Positions 1 to 5,900 are shown, numbered from the stretch's first letter. The stretch is 12,196 nucleotides of DNA from an uncultured bacterium (GCA_902765655.1 CACXAK010000017.1:1-12196); one strand, 5' to 3'. Notes: generated by a model from the letters alone, not told the origin. Program-made: numbers and translations.

Positions 1-1
1 A

Positions 2-310
2 TACGATTTTATGGGGTTCACCGGCAAAAAACATATAATTTTACTGACTGACGGGGGAGAAAATTGTGACCAAAGTCCATGCAAATTTGTCATGGAGTTA
101 ATTAAAATCCGACGAGATGTCCAAATTGATGTTATCGCCTTTAACATAAATGACCGCGACGATTTGGAACAATTACAATGTACCGCACATGTAACCAGCG
201 GGAAATTTTATAATGCACAAACCTCCGCTCAATTGTATAACGGCTTTAATAACAGTATTAACCGAACAAAAAATGTTGAAGCAAAAATCATCCTGCCAAA
301 TATGAAATAA
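2..310 (+). CDS. von Willebrand factor A (vWA) domain protein, C-terminal fragment
   Basis: This is the 3' end of a gene that begins left of the window; the reading frame is open from base 2, so the Met at base 11 is probably internal. The visible part holds the second half of a vWA fold: a hydrophobic strand followed by LLTDGGENC, the TDG-type metal-site motif, then a PC..V helix start, a strand (DVIAFNI), a Q-L-x-C-T-A segment and a segment like the TGGxYYxA element (VTSGKFYNAQT) with the final helix. This pattern is known from Ca-activated-chloride-channel-like and secreted bacterial vWA proteins, which bind ligands through a metal ion. The first metal-site motif (DxSxS) would lie outside the window. 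The protein ends soon after the domain. Family assignment is good; ligand and cell location cannot be read here. Confidence 0.8.
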   Translation, partial: YDFMGFTGKKHIILLTDGGENCDQSPCKFVMELIKIRRDVQIDVIAFNINDRDDLEQLQCTAHVTSGKFYNAQTSAQLYNGFNNSINRTKNVEAKIILPNMK

Positions 311-327
311 TAAATTTATATTATTTC
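304..327. terminator. AT-rich inverted repeat between convergent genes
   Basis: Nine-base perfect arms (GAAATAATA at 304-312 and TATTATTTC at 319-327) flank a six-base loop. The arms contain the stop codons of both converging genes, TAA at 308-310 for the vWA gene and the complement of 321-323 for the HAD-like gene. It may act as a weak bidirectional transcription end, but the stem is all A-T apart from one pair and there is no clear U-tract. Confidence 0.35.
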
Positions 328-643
328 CAATATACTTTAAAATTTTTTACCTGCTCCAAGGTTTGTTCATATTCACCGTTAAAACAAATACATCTGTCAT
401 CAATACAAAGATATGAAGGCAATTTCAAATTAGTTATATCTTTAAAATACTTATCAATATTATTATTAATAACAAATTTCTTGAGGTAAATAAATATAAA
501 TCACCAAATTGACTGAGAGCTTCAATAAATTCCTTAGCGCCTTCTTTTATTTCGGGAATAAAATTTTCTTTATATGATTCTTCCCCGTATTTATTCAATA
601 CACCATCTAAATCTACTAATATTTTCTTCTTACAATTATTCAT
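321..643 (-). pseudogene. HAD-like hydrolase, broken by a one-base frameshift
   Basis: The first frame (643 down to about 479) encodes a HAD-superfamily start: ILVDLDGVLNKYG (motif I, D-x-D), an acidic helix and LYLFTSR (motif II, Ser/Thr). After this the frame runs into a short hydrophobic tail and stops at 434. The neighbouring frame, entered at the AAA codon formed by 477-479, continues sensibly for about 52 residues to a stop at 321-323. It contains CIDDR (motif IV, two Asp) followed by CICFNGEYEQTLEQVKNF, a typical end for small phage-like HAD hydrolases. Adding one A to the short A-run would restore a protein of about 107 residues. AGAGAAC about 5 bases before the ATG is a plausible ribosome site. 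The break could be true decay or an assembly error. Substrate unknown. Confidence 0.75.
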
Positions 644-676
644 TTTGTTCTCTTTTAGACTACATACATTTACTAA

Positions 677-704
677 ATTATAACCGAAAATAAAAATATG
701 ACAA
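677..704 (-). promoter_or_regulatory. sigma-70-type promoter for the HAD-like gene, overlapping the XRE start codon
   Basis: On the minus strand TTGTCA (699-704) and TATAAT (677-682) are separated by 16 bases. Transcription would start near 670 and give a leader of about 27 bases with an AGAGAA ribosome site. The -35 box covers the ATG (698-700) of the divergent XRE-family gene. A weaker plus-strand pair, TTTAGA (654-659) and TTATAA (678-683), overlaps the same -10 region and could serve the regulator. Confidence 0.6.
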
Positions 705-922
705 ATAAGACTACAAAACTAATTCTCTTAGGTGAAAATATAAAACATGCCAGAAAAGCCAAAAAACTTTCACAAAATGCACTTGCAGATTTATTGGATA
801 TTTCGAGGGAACATTTAGCCAAAATAGAAACAGCCAAAAGAGCAATTAGTTTGGGATTATTATTTGATTTATGCGAAAAATTAGAAATATCTGAAAAAGA
901 TATATTTGATTTTGATAAATAG
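698..922 (+). CDS. small XRE/Cro-CI-type transcriptional regulator
   Basis: This 74-residue protein is almost entirely one helix-turn-helix domain of the HTH_3 (lambda Cro/CI) type, about residues 10-68. The core is LGENIKHARKAKKLSQNALADLL with the recognition helix around DISREHLAKIETAKRAIS, then the closing helices LLFDLCEKLEISEKDIF. There is no sensor or dimerisation extension, so it is a minimal Cro-like DNA-binding protein, probably acting as a dimer. No good Shine-Dalgarno sequence precedes the ATG. It is divergent from the HAD-like gene, whose promoter overlaps its start codon, so mutual or self-regulation is plausible (inference). Such small regulators are common in mobile or addiction modules, but no partner toxin is visible beside it. 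Confidence 0.85.
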   Translation: MTNKTTKLILLGENIKHARKAKKLSQNALADLLDISREHLAKIETAKRAISLGLLFDLCEKLEISEKDIFDFDK

Positions 923-944
923 GTTTAGACTGTTTTAAACATAC

Positions 945-3584
945 CTATCGCAAATCTTTCAGTTCATATTTAAGTCCTGATTTTTGGTTAAAATACCCGC
1001 TCACATATACTCTAAACAAATTAACTTCGTCAGTAACAGCTGCTTTTATTTCCGGAATAAGTTTGATTTTATCTTCATATTGAGCTGCTGTATGTTCCGG
1101 CTTAAATACTACGCGATATATCAAATTAACAGGGATTTTAAATATTTTAATACCCTTTGCTTCTGTTTTATTACGTCTGCCCCAAACCTGTAAAACGCCG
1201 GATTCGGTTGCGATGTTATAATTCCCCTCAATGAACATTCCTATGTAGTCATTTTTTGCAAATACTCTGGCATTACGAACCAAATCATTATCCAAAACAA
1301 ATGTTCCGTAAATATTTGCTATAAAATCTTCCTTAACTGAAAAATCAATATTCGTAATTTTCGAAAGCGTATATTTTATTTTTCGTTTTACTGTTCCGTC
1401 TCTTTTCTTTTCTGTTATTGAAAATTCTCTGTCTTCGAGCCGCGGCATATAGCCGTCACTAATCGCAAAAGTAGCTGTTGCTTTTACATCATTTAATTTA
1501 TTTTTTGTAATTGCATGCAAAGTCGCGTATGCCGTACCTTCAACCTGATTTGGTAAATGGAAGAAATAAGTCAGTACTTCGTTTGAATCTATATCAGATG
1601 CGAAAAACTGCATATTTGAAGAATGATCGGCCAGATTGTAAATACCCTTTGCACTTAATAAACCTTTTGCATAGTCAGCTTTTGGAATAACAAAAGTTAC
1701 AATATCATTTTTCAGTGAGCCCTGTATATTTACATTTCTGACATCAAACTGCTCAGCATAAATTCTGTCAACAACAACTCTTCCCTGCTCAACGGTATAC
1801 TTAATTTTCTTTTTCGGCTGAACTTTTTTAGGAGCAGATTTACCATCTTTAAATGATTCTGAAATGCCTGATAATTTACCCTTTTTAACAAAAAATTCAT
1901 TAAGATGTACATCAATACTACGAATTAAAATATCATCAGTTAACTCATTTGATGCCTGAGCAGACATTTTCATCGGAGAAGAATAAAAACTGCCCTCAGC
2001 AAGTAAAGAAGTTGTATTCTTATCAATCTTGATATTTGCATTTTTCAAAAACAGAAAATCTTTATGTGAAATATTATAGAAATTTACATCACCCAAAAGA
2101 TAATCATCCAAGAAATAGAGTTTTAAATTTGCATCAAAAGAACCGTCTTTAACATAATCTCTCATAAAAGATTTTATATAGTTAACGGAAATTTTCCCGT
2201 TAGTTTTTATACTGAAATCCGCAAGATTATATCTGCCTTTAATTTTTGCAAAATTCCCATCACCGCTTATTATTTTTTCAGTACCATTTTCTCCGAGAAT
2301 TGAATAATCCCAGGATTCAATTTTCATAGGATCACCTTTTTTATATGTATGCATTGAAATGATACGATTTTTATCGGTATTATCAAGATTTCCCCATTCA
2401 CTCATTACATTATTACCCTTTGGAACAGTAAGAGTATAATAAACATTGACTTCTTCATTGTGGGTATGGTATTTTACATCAGCACCGGTTGAGCCGGCAA
2501 TCTGAACCTGCGGAAAATATCTTTTGGTAATTTTGTTTGTTAACGGAGCACTGACATTACCTTTAACATGTAAATCAGGTGTCATCATTCCAGTTAAGTA
2601 AAAATCTGTTTTAACCGGCTCACCGCCAAAAGTTCCTTTTGTATCAGCACTAACCTCTCTGCCCATAAAATCAAATTTTGTTTCAGGCAGAAATACCGCA
2701 ATATTAAATTTTGAAAAATCTGCGCCTAAATTATGCGTCAGACAGTTTCCGGTCAAACCGTTTTTATTAAACAACAAATCCACATCCATTGTGCCCTGAA
2801 AATTTGAAAAATTTTCAAGGAAATTGCGTTTATCCGGATGTCTTAATTTATAAAAATATAAAAAGCTTCTTTCCAACTCCGCTACAGGAAGATTTTTACC
2901 CAAAATTTTCATACCGTCTTTATCACCCGAAAAATTAAATTCGGCATTTTTAAATTTGACGGAAAAATCTTTAAACCCAAAATTATCACTATAAACTATT
3001 GAACCTCTTTTACCTATAACAATCGGTTCTTTAGAATATGAGCTGTATATTTTGGCAAGTATATTTGTAGTTATTTGTTTTCTGTCTTTTTTTGATTTTA
3101 TATAATCAACATCAATATATGTCTTATCATTAAACTTAATTTGAGCGGCTTTAATATTTGTTTCAGGGAAAAATGACAAATTAAAAGGTTTTTTATTTTC
3201 ATTTTTCTGAATTTTAATATATTTTTTCAGTGCGCCTATGTCAGCAAAAATATAATCACTGTCTAATTTTCCGTGCTTTAAGTTAAAAAGATTTGTACTA
3301 TATTTTAAATTGTCGGCATGAAAAAGATTCTCGGCACCTTTTGGAACAATATAAATACCCTTTACAGAAACATCAAACGACAAATTCGGACGAGTTTTTA
3401 CCTGAAGATCTTTTATTGAAACAGGAACATTAATTTTTTTTGATAAAAAATCCTCATATTTTGCAACGTTATCATACGATGTTAACACAACCGGTAATGT
3501 CCATAAAAAGAAAGCATAGGCACCCAAAACAAGTATTACCGATAAAGCTATAGAAAGTTTTAATAATTCTTTTAAAATTTTCAC
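945..3584 (-). CDS. AsmA-like / TamB-YhdP superfamily envelope protein
   Basis: This 879-residue protein has a short basic N-terminus, one transmembrane helix (about residues 9-31) and then a long extracytoplasmic region rich in alternating beta strands. Residues 35-150 resemble an AsmA N-terminal region (NVPVSIKDLQV.TRPNLSFDVSVKGI), and about 590-830 resemble the AsmA-like C-terminal domain (VEQGRVVVDRIYAEQFDVRN, then VTFVIPKADYAKGLLSAKGIYNL). Family members are anchored in the inner membrane and form hydrophobic-groove bridges implicated in moving phospholipid to the outer membrane, which implies a two-membrane envelope. The start is GTG at 3582-3584, with a weak GGTAGA upstream and no better in-frame ATG. 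It stands alone, converging on the XRE gene with a gap of only 22 bases. Superfamily confidence is high; the exact subfamily is unresolved. Confidence 0.8.
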   Translation of the reverse strand: MKILKELLKLSIALSVILVLGAYAFFLWTLPVVLTSYDNVAKYEDFLSKKINVPVSIKDLQVKTRPNLSFDVSVKGIYIVPKGAENLFHADNLKYSTNLFNLKHGKLDSDYIFADIGALKKYIKIQKNENKKPFNLSFFPETNIKAAQIKFNDKTYIDVDYIKSKKDRKQITTNILAKIYSSYSKEPIVIGKRGSIVYSDNFGFKDFSVKFKNAEFNFSGDKDGMKILGKNLPVAELERSFLYFYKLRHPDKRNFLENFSNFQGTMDVDLLFNKNGLTGNCLTHNLGADFSKFNIAVFLPETKFDFMGREVSADTKGTFGGEPVKTDFYLTGMMTPDLHVKGNVSAPLTNKITKRYFPQVQIAGSTGADVKYHTHNEEVNVYYTLTVPKGNNVMSEWGNLDNTDKNRIISMHTYKKGDPMKIESWDYSILGENGTEKIISGDGNFAKIKGRYNLADFSIKTNGKISVNYIKSFMRDYVKDGSFDANLKLYFLDDYLLGDVNFYNISHKDFLFLKNANIKIDKNTTSLLAEGSFYSSPMKMSAQASNELTDDILIRSIDVHLNEFFVKKGKLSGISESFKDGKSAPKKVQPKKKIKYTVEQGRVVVDRIYAEQFDVRNVNIQGSLKNDIVTFVIPKADYAKGLLSAKGIYNLADHSSNMQFFASDIDSNEVLTYFFHLPNQVEGTAYATLHAITKNKLNDVKATATFAISDGYMPRLEDREFSITEKKRDGTVKRKIKYTLSKITNIDFSVKEDFIANIYGTFVLDNDLVRNARVFAKNDYIGMFIEGNYNIATESGVLQVWGRRNKTEAKGIKIFKIPVNLIYRVVFKPEHTAAQYEDKIKLIPEIKAAVTDEVNLFRVYVSGYFNQKSGLKYELKDLR

Positions 3585-3658
3585 AAAAACATTCTACCAT
3601 GCAATATGCTAAATATAAATATGTAATAAAATTAAATTTACACTATTTGTTATCGTAA

Positions 3659-3696
3659 GAATTGTATGTTGGGCAAGTATGCCCAACCTACGATTC
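3659..3696. repeat. 17-bp-arm palindrome of the GTAGGTTGGGC type
   Basis: The arms at 3659-3675 and 3680-3696 are complementary at 15 of 17 positions, with a four-base loop (AGTA); the inner 8 bp (GTTGGGCA/TGCCCAAC) are perfect. On the minus strand the right arm reads GAATCGTAGGTTGGGCA. It covers the last codons and the TAG stop of the 101-residue gene at 3688. It is much richer in GC than its surroundings, which suggests an inserted REP-like palindrome that may also act as a transcription terminator. No long U-tract follows. Confidence 0.7.
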
Positions 3697-3993
3697 TGCA
3701 TTATGAATTACTTTGCCTGATTTATCAATCATAGAAAAAGAATATGTATCTTTTACATAATCCGAACGGAAAATGCTTTTTTCTAATCCATTACCACTTT
3801 TTTCAACCACTTTACGTTTCAAAAGTGTATTACCATCTTTCCCAACTTTTTCCAAAAACATATGTGTCGTTTGTTTTGCCGAACCTAAACTTTTCATAGC
3901 ACCAAAATAGTAATTTACATTTTCAGTAAATATTCTTTTAGTAAATAAATACTTTTGCCCATTTTTTACAATTGCCCTTATCAACTGAATCAT
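3688..3993 (-). CDS. hypothetical protein, 101 residues
   Basis: I do not recognise this family. The protein is basic, with no signal peptide or transmembrane helix, and is rich in strand-like segments with several Lys/Arg clusters (KNGQKYLFTKR, LLKRKVVEKSGNG, MIDKSGKVIHNAES). A longer frame opens upstream at 4056. I chose the ATG at 3991-3993 because AAAGGGGA lies five bases before it, whereas the upstream start has no ribosome site. The last residues (AES) and the TAG stop are encoded within the palindrome at 3659-3696, so the natural C-terminus may have been replaced or trimmed when that element arrived. The convincing ribosome site makes it likely to be translated; function unknown. Confidence 0.6.
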   Translation of the reverse strand: MIQLIRAIVKNGQKYLFTKRIFTENVNYYFGAMKSLGSAKQTTHMFLEKVGKDGNTLLKRKVVEKSGNGLEKSIFRSDYVKDTYSFSMIDKSGKVIHNAES

Positions 3994-4207
3994 AATTTTC
4001 CCCTTTCGTGTTTTTATGAATATACTTAACTTTAAAAAACGTTTTCCCCTGTACATTTATAAAAACAATTCAGCCGAAAGGATTGCCCCGCCCCGACCCA
4101 CCATATCATATCATATCATATATGGCATTATAACAGGGTTTAAGCCATTTTAAATTTAGCTTTATATTTCGTTACAAATAAGTTATTTATGAATTATTAT
4201 TAAGTTT
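3994..4207. other. non-coding stretch with a short tandem repeat
   Basis: No supported gene lies here. Bases 3994-4060 are the AT-rich leader region of the 101-residue gene. A GC-rich patch (about 4082-4101) and then four perfect CATAT units (4102-4121) follow. After them, ATGGC (4122-4126) and GCCAT (4144-4148) could pair across 17 bases. The rest is AT-rich, leading into the toxin-antitoxin locus. Confidence 0.5.
4102..4121. repeat. CATAT x4 pentanucleotide tandem repeat
   Basis: Four perfect consecutive CATAT units. A five-base unit can change copy number by slippage. It lies 109 bases upstream of the ATG of the 101-residue gene, so any effect on expression is speculative. Confidence 0.7.
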
Positions 4208-4237
4208 TTGTTCTTTAGATTCTTTGTCTGTTATTAT
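4208..4237 (+). promoter_or_regulatory. possible promoter of the toxin-like peptide mRNA
   Basis: TTGTTC (4208-4213) and TATTAT (4232-4237) are 18 bases apart, which would start transcription near 4244 with a leader of about 90 bases. The region is AT-rich and other pairings are possible. A long structured leader is usual for type I toxin mRNAs. Confidence 0.35.
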
Positions 4238-4297
4238 TTTTATTGAGGGTAAGCCCTGTAAATTAACACTTACTTTCCCACTCGCAACGACTGTAAA

Positions 4298-4311
4298 TCG
4301 TATCAATACGA
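4298..4311 (+). promoter_or_regulatory. leader hairpin just upstream of the toxin ribosome site
   Basis: TCGTA-TCAA-TACGA forms a perfect five-base-pair hairpin that ends seven bases before the Shine-Dalgarno sequence. A second small hairpin (AGGG-TAAG-CCCT, 4246-4257) lies upstream. Structured leaders limit translation in known type I toxin mRNAs; that role here is inferred. Confidence 0.45.
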
Positions 4312-4334
4312 ATGGTGAAAGGAGGTGATGCAAG

Positions 4335-4406
4335 ATGATATTTGCTACAAGCAAAAAAGCACTATTCATATTATTACTAATAATCATAGTGCTCAAAATC
4401 ATCTAG
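4335..4406 (+). CDS. 23-residue hydrophobic peptide, candidate type I toxin
   Basis: The peptide is MIFATSKKALFILLLIIIVLKII: a short polar N-terminus with two Lys, then about 15 strongly hydrophobic residues able to span a membrane. AAAGGAGGTGATG (4318-4330), almost fully complementary to the 16S rRNA 3' end, precedes the ATG by four bases and strongly supports translation. Small hydrophobic peptides with such ribosome sites and a long leader are typical of type I toxins, which damage the inner membrane when overproduced. An antisense RNA unit lies opposite the 3' half of the gene and its terminator, the layout known from TxpA/RatA and BsrG/SR4 of Bacillus. I do not recognise the peptide as a named family. 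It is only 23 codons, so ordinary gene callers miss it. Confidence 0.7.
   Translation: MIFATSKKALFILLLIIIVLKII
4353..4392 (-). terminator. intrinsic terminator of the antisense RNA, inside the toxin ORF
   Basis: Reading leftward, GCACTAT (complement of 4386-4392) pairs with ATAGTGC (complement of 4359-4365). An inner ATTATT-AGT-AATAAT hairpin (4370-4384) sits inside, and six U (complement of 4353-4358) follow directly. This is a textbook minus-strand terminator. The A6 run that gives the U-tract also supplies the Lys-Lys codons of the peptide. Confidence 0.75.
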
Positions 4407-4446
4407 AGGGCTTTTAAAGAGGCAGGCGGCAACCTGTCTCGCCCTT
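4353..4446 (-). ncRNA. candidate antisense antitoxin RNA, about 94 nt
   Basis: A consensus promoter (TTGAAA, 17 bases, TATAAT at 4453-4481) starts a minus-strand transcript near 4446. An intrinsic terminator with a U6 tract ends it near 4353. The RNA begins opposite the 3' terminator stem of the toxin mRNA, so its 5' end is complementary to that stem-loop, and it covers the last 17 or so codons of the peptide. It contains no convincing ORF; a longer minus-strand frame here has no ribosome site. Antisense RNAs overlapping toxin 3' ends in this way promote RNase cleavage or alter ribosome access in known type I systems. The transcript ends are predicted from sequence only. Confidence 0.65.
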
Positions 4447-4447
4447 T
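4405..4447 (+). terminator. 3' stem-loop of the toxin mRNA
   Basis: The inner stem GAGGCAGG (4419-4426) pairs with CCTGTCTC (4433-4440), with one G-U pair and a CGGCAA loop. An outer stem AGAGGGC (4405-4411) pairs with GCCCTTT (4441-4447), leaving a seven-base bulge on the left. It starts at the peptide stop codon and is followed by a moderately U-rich stretch. The GC-rich stem is where the antisense RNA starts, so it is probably the first contact point between the two RNAs. Confidence 0.65.
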
Positions 4448-4452
4448 ACTTT

Positions 4453-4481
4453 ATTATAAATCATGTTTATATATTTTTCAA
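4453..4481 (-). promoter_or_regulatory. consensus promoter driving the antisense RNA
   Basis: On the minus strand TTGAAA (4476-4481) and TATAAT (4453-4458) have the optimal 17-base spacing, among the best promoter matches in the window. It lies just past the stop of the leftward permease gene and points into the toxin locus. A terminator only about 55-95 bases downstream indicates that its product is a short RNA, not the mRNA of the 101-residue gene. Confidence 0.8.
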
Positions 4482-4490
4482 GATGTATGA

Positions 4491-5315
4491 TTATTCTTTT
4501 ACACCGCCCTGCATAATATCATTGATAAAATATTTTTTCCCAAGTATAAATACTCCAATAACAGGCAGAGTACAAATTACCGAACACGCAAGCAAATCAC
4601 CCCATAATGTAATTTCTCTGAAACTCCCTTTAAATATTGCCAAACCGACAGGCAAAGTGCGCATAGATTCAGTATTTGTAACAATTAACGGCCACATGAA
4701 ACTATTCCAACTTGACACAAAAGTAAAAATAGCAAGGGTAGAAATAACCGGAATTGTTAACGGTAAGATTACCCTGCAAAACATCTGAAAAATATTACAG
4801 CCGTCAATTCGTGCAGATTCTTCCAAATCTTTTGGCAGCCCCAGAAAATATTGCCTCATCATAAATATTCCAAATCCGCCAAATAACCCGGGCACAATCA
4901 GCGCCTGATAAGTATTTATCCAGCCAAGCTGACGCATCAGAAAAAACAACGGAATTATATTAACCTGCGGAGGTGCCAGCATAGTTATAAGCACAATCAA
5001 AAACAATCCGTCACGAAATTTAAAATTTAATCTTGCAAACGCATACCCAGCAAAAGCACTTATTATAACCTGCCCGACAGTAGTCAAAAGTGCAACAAAT
5101 AAACTGTTGGCAAAGTATTGCCATAGAGGAATTTTTTCAAAAACACTTTTATAATTTTCGCCCGTTAAAGGAGAATAAAACAGTTTTCCGCCCTGATTGA
5201 AAATTTCGCCGTTCGGAACAAAAGATAAATTCAGCATGGCAAAAAACGGATAAAGCATACTAAATGCAATTAGAATGAGTATGAAATATCCTAAAAATTT
5301 CCGCCAATTGAACAT
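4491..5315 (-). CDS. sugar ABC transporter permease, MalG/UgpE type
   Basis: This 274-residue inner-membrane protein has about six transmembrane segments, the first at residues 8-30. It carries the family signature for binding the ATPase subunit, the EAA loop at about 165-187 (EESARIDGC......VILPLTIP, with G172 and L184-P185). TENYKSVF-like sequence (here TGENYKSVFEKIPLW) and WNSFMWPL are characteristic of the MalG/UgpE branch of carbohydrate permeases. These work as heterodimers with a MalF/UgpA-type partner, an ATPase and a binding protein; none is present here, so it is an orphan in this window. The start is the ATG at 5313-5315. An extended -10 element lies right before it and there is no ribosome site. 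Sugar specificity cannot be read. Confidence 0.9.
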   Translation of the reverse strand: MFNWRKFLGYFILILIAFSMLYPFFAMLNLSFVPNGEIFNQGGKLFYSPLTGENYKSVFEKIPLWQYFANSLFVALLTTVGQVIISAFAGYAFARLNFKFRDGLFLIVLITMLAPPQVNIIPLFFLMRQLGWINTYQALIVPGLFGGFGIFMMRQYFLGLPKDLEESARIDGCNIFQMFCRVILPLTIPVISTLAIFTFVSSWNSFMWPLIVTNTESMRTLPVGLAIFKGSFREITLWGDLLACSVICTLPVIGVFILGKKYFINDIMQGGVKE

Positions 5316-5321
5316 GCGTTA

Positions 5322-5330
5322 ATTATAGCA
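5322..5330 (-). promoter_or_regulatory. extended -10 promoter immediately before the permease ATG
   Basis: TGCTATAAT on the minus strand matches the extended -10 consensus TGnTATAAT. Transcription would begin about seven bases after the -10 box, at or next to the A of the permease ATG (5315), giving a leaderless message. No clear -35 box is present, as is usual for extended -10 promoters. Confidence 0.55.
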
Positions 5331-5345
5331 CAGATTTACAATATT

Positions 5346-5417
5346 TACCCTTCTACCTTTGGGAGAGGGTAGAATTTCAATGCGAGGTACGAGCATTAGA
5401 AATTCGGGTGAGGGTTA
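5346..5417 (+). repeat. folded palindromic repeat, copy 1
   Basis: A 72-base element running from TACCC to GGGTTA. Hairpin I is TTCTACC...GGTAGAA. Hairpin II is AATTTCAATGC paired with GCATTAGAAATT around a nine-base loop, with one bulged A. CGGGTGAGGGTTA closes the element and can pair with the left TAACCC-like end. Its right end supplies the TAA stop of the adjacent XRE gene (5415-5417), and its left end lies 15 bases from the permease promoter. Confidence 0.85.
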
Positions 5418-5753
5418 GTCATTTATCGCTTTAATAATTTTTAGTGCAAGTTCTTTTTGTTCAGGGGTAAGTTGCGATAAATAATTTGAAATTGCCGACT
5501 CATTTTCTTTACTTGTAATAACAGGGTCTTCCCCAAAATTAAACAAATACATCAACGGAACATGGAGCATTTGAGATAATTTGAATAATACTTTTGAAGA
5601 CGGAAAACTGTAACCCGTTTCTGTACCTGATATTGTTTGAGAAGAACAGTCACAAAGTTCAGCCAATTTTTCCTGAGTATATCCTAACCTCATACGGTAC
5701 TTTTTTACATTTTCCCCAAATTTTTTCATTATTTCTTTATCATTACAAATCAT
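5415..5753 (-). CDS. XRE/CI-type transcriptional regulator
   Basis: This 112-residue protein has an HTH_3 domain at about residues 12-70 (FGENVKKYRMRLGYTQEKLAELC, recognition helix around SSQTISGTETG, then FPSSKVLFKLSQMLHVPLMYLF). A C-terminal tail of about 40 residues follows, ending in a helix that may help dimerisation (LSQLTPEQKELALKIIKAI). ATG at 5753 and an internal Met at residue 9 are both possible starts and neither has a strong ribosome site. It is divergent from the 201-residue gene at 5955, and the intergenic region holds two related palindromes close to its own start, so self-regulation and control of the neighbour are likely (inference). Its TAA stop is formed by the end of repeat copy 1. 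Confidence 0.85.
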   Translation of the reverse strand: MICNDKEIMKKFGENVKKYRMRLGYTQEKLAELCDCSSQTISGTETGYSFPSSKVLFKLSQMLHVPLMYLFNFGEDPVITSKENESAISNYLSQLTPEQKELALKIIKAIND

Positions 5754-5760
5754 GTTTAGA

Positions 5761-5817
5761 GTTTATACGATATTTTCGTACTTTCCAACCGATTATATTT
5801 GTAGTCTATACGACTAT
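5761..5817. promoter_or_regulatory. paired operator-like palindromes upstream of the XRE gene
   Basis: Two inverted repeats share a 5-5-5 layout: TACGA-N5-TCGTA (5766-5780) and TAGTC-N5-GACTA (5802-5816). Their centres are 36 bases apart. Both include the direct repeat GTyTATACGA (5761-5770 and 5804-5813). Short dyads of this size next to an XRE-family gene are typical operator candidates. Confidence 0.5.
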
Positions 5818-5820
5818 GAT

Positions 5821-5838
5821 TGTAACAACATGTAACAA
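5821..5838. promoter_or_regulatory. TGTAACAA direct repeat, 10-base period
   Basis: TGTAACAA occurs at 5821-5828 and again at 5831-5838, one helical turn apart, between the operator-like dyads and the 201-residue gene. TTGTAA (5820-5825) with TAATAA, 17 bases further on, is a possible rightward promoter overlapping these repeats. Confidence 0.4.
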
Positions 5839-5900
5839 TTTTTAATAATTTTGGCATTTTTACCATAATAAGTGCTTTTATATATTCAAGTGATAAGTGA

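Noticed and set aside
920..950. Terminator between the XRE gene and the AsmA-like gene
   Set aside because: TAGGT/ACCTA ends can pair, but the interior does not form a convincing stem and there is no U-tract.
3994..4056. Longer 122-residue form of the hypothetical protein
   Set aside because: The upstream start has no ribosome site, while AAAGGGGA precedes the internal ATG at 3993.
4187..4402. 71-residue frame on the minus strand
   Set aside because: It runs antisense to the peptide gene through the antisense RNA, its terminator and the peptide's ribosome site. It has no ribosome site, and a complete RNA unit explains the strand better.
4483..4788. 101-residue plus-strand frame
   Set aside because: Shadow of the permease gene, whose EAA loop and membrane pattern on the other strand are clear.
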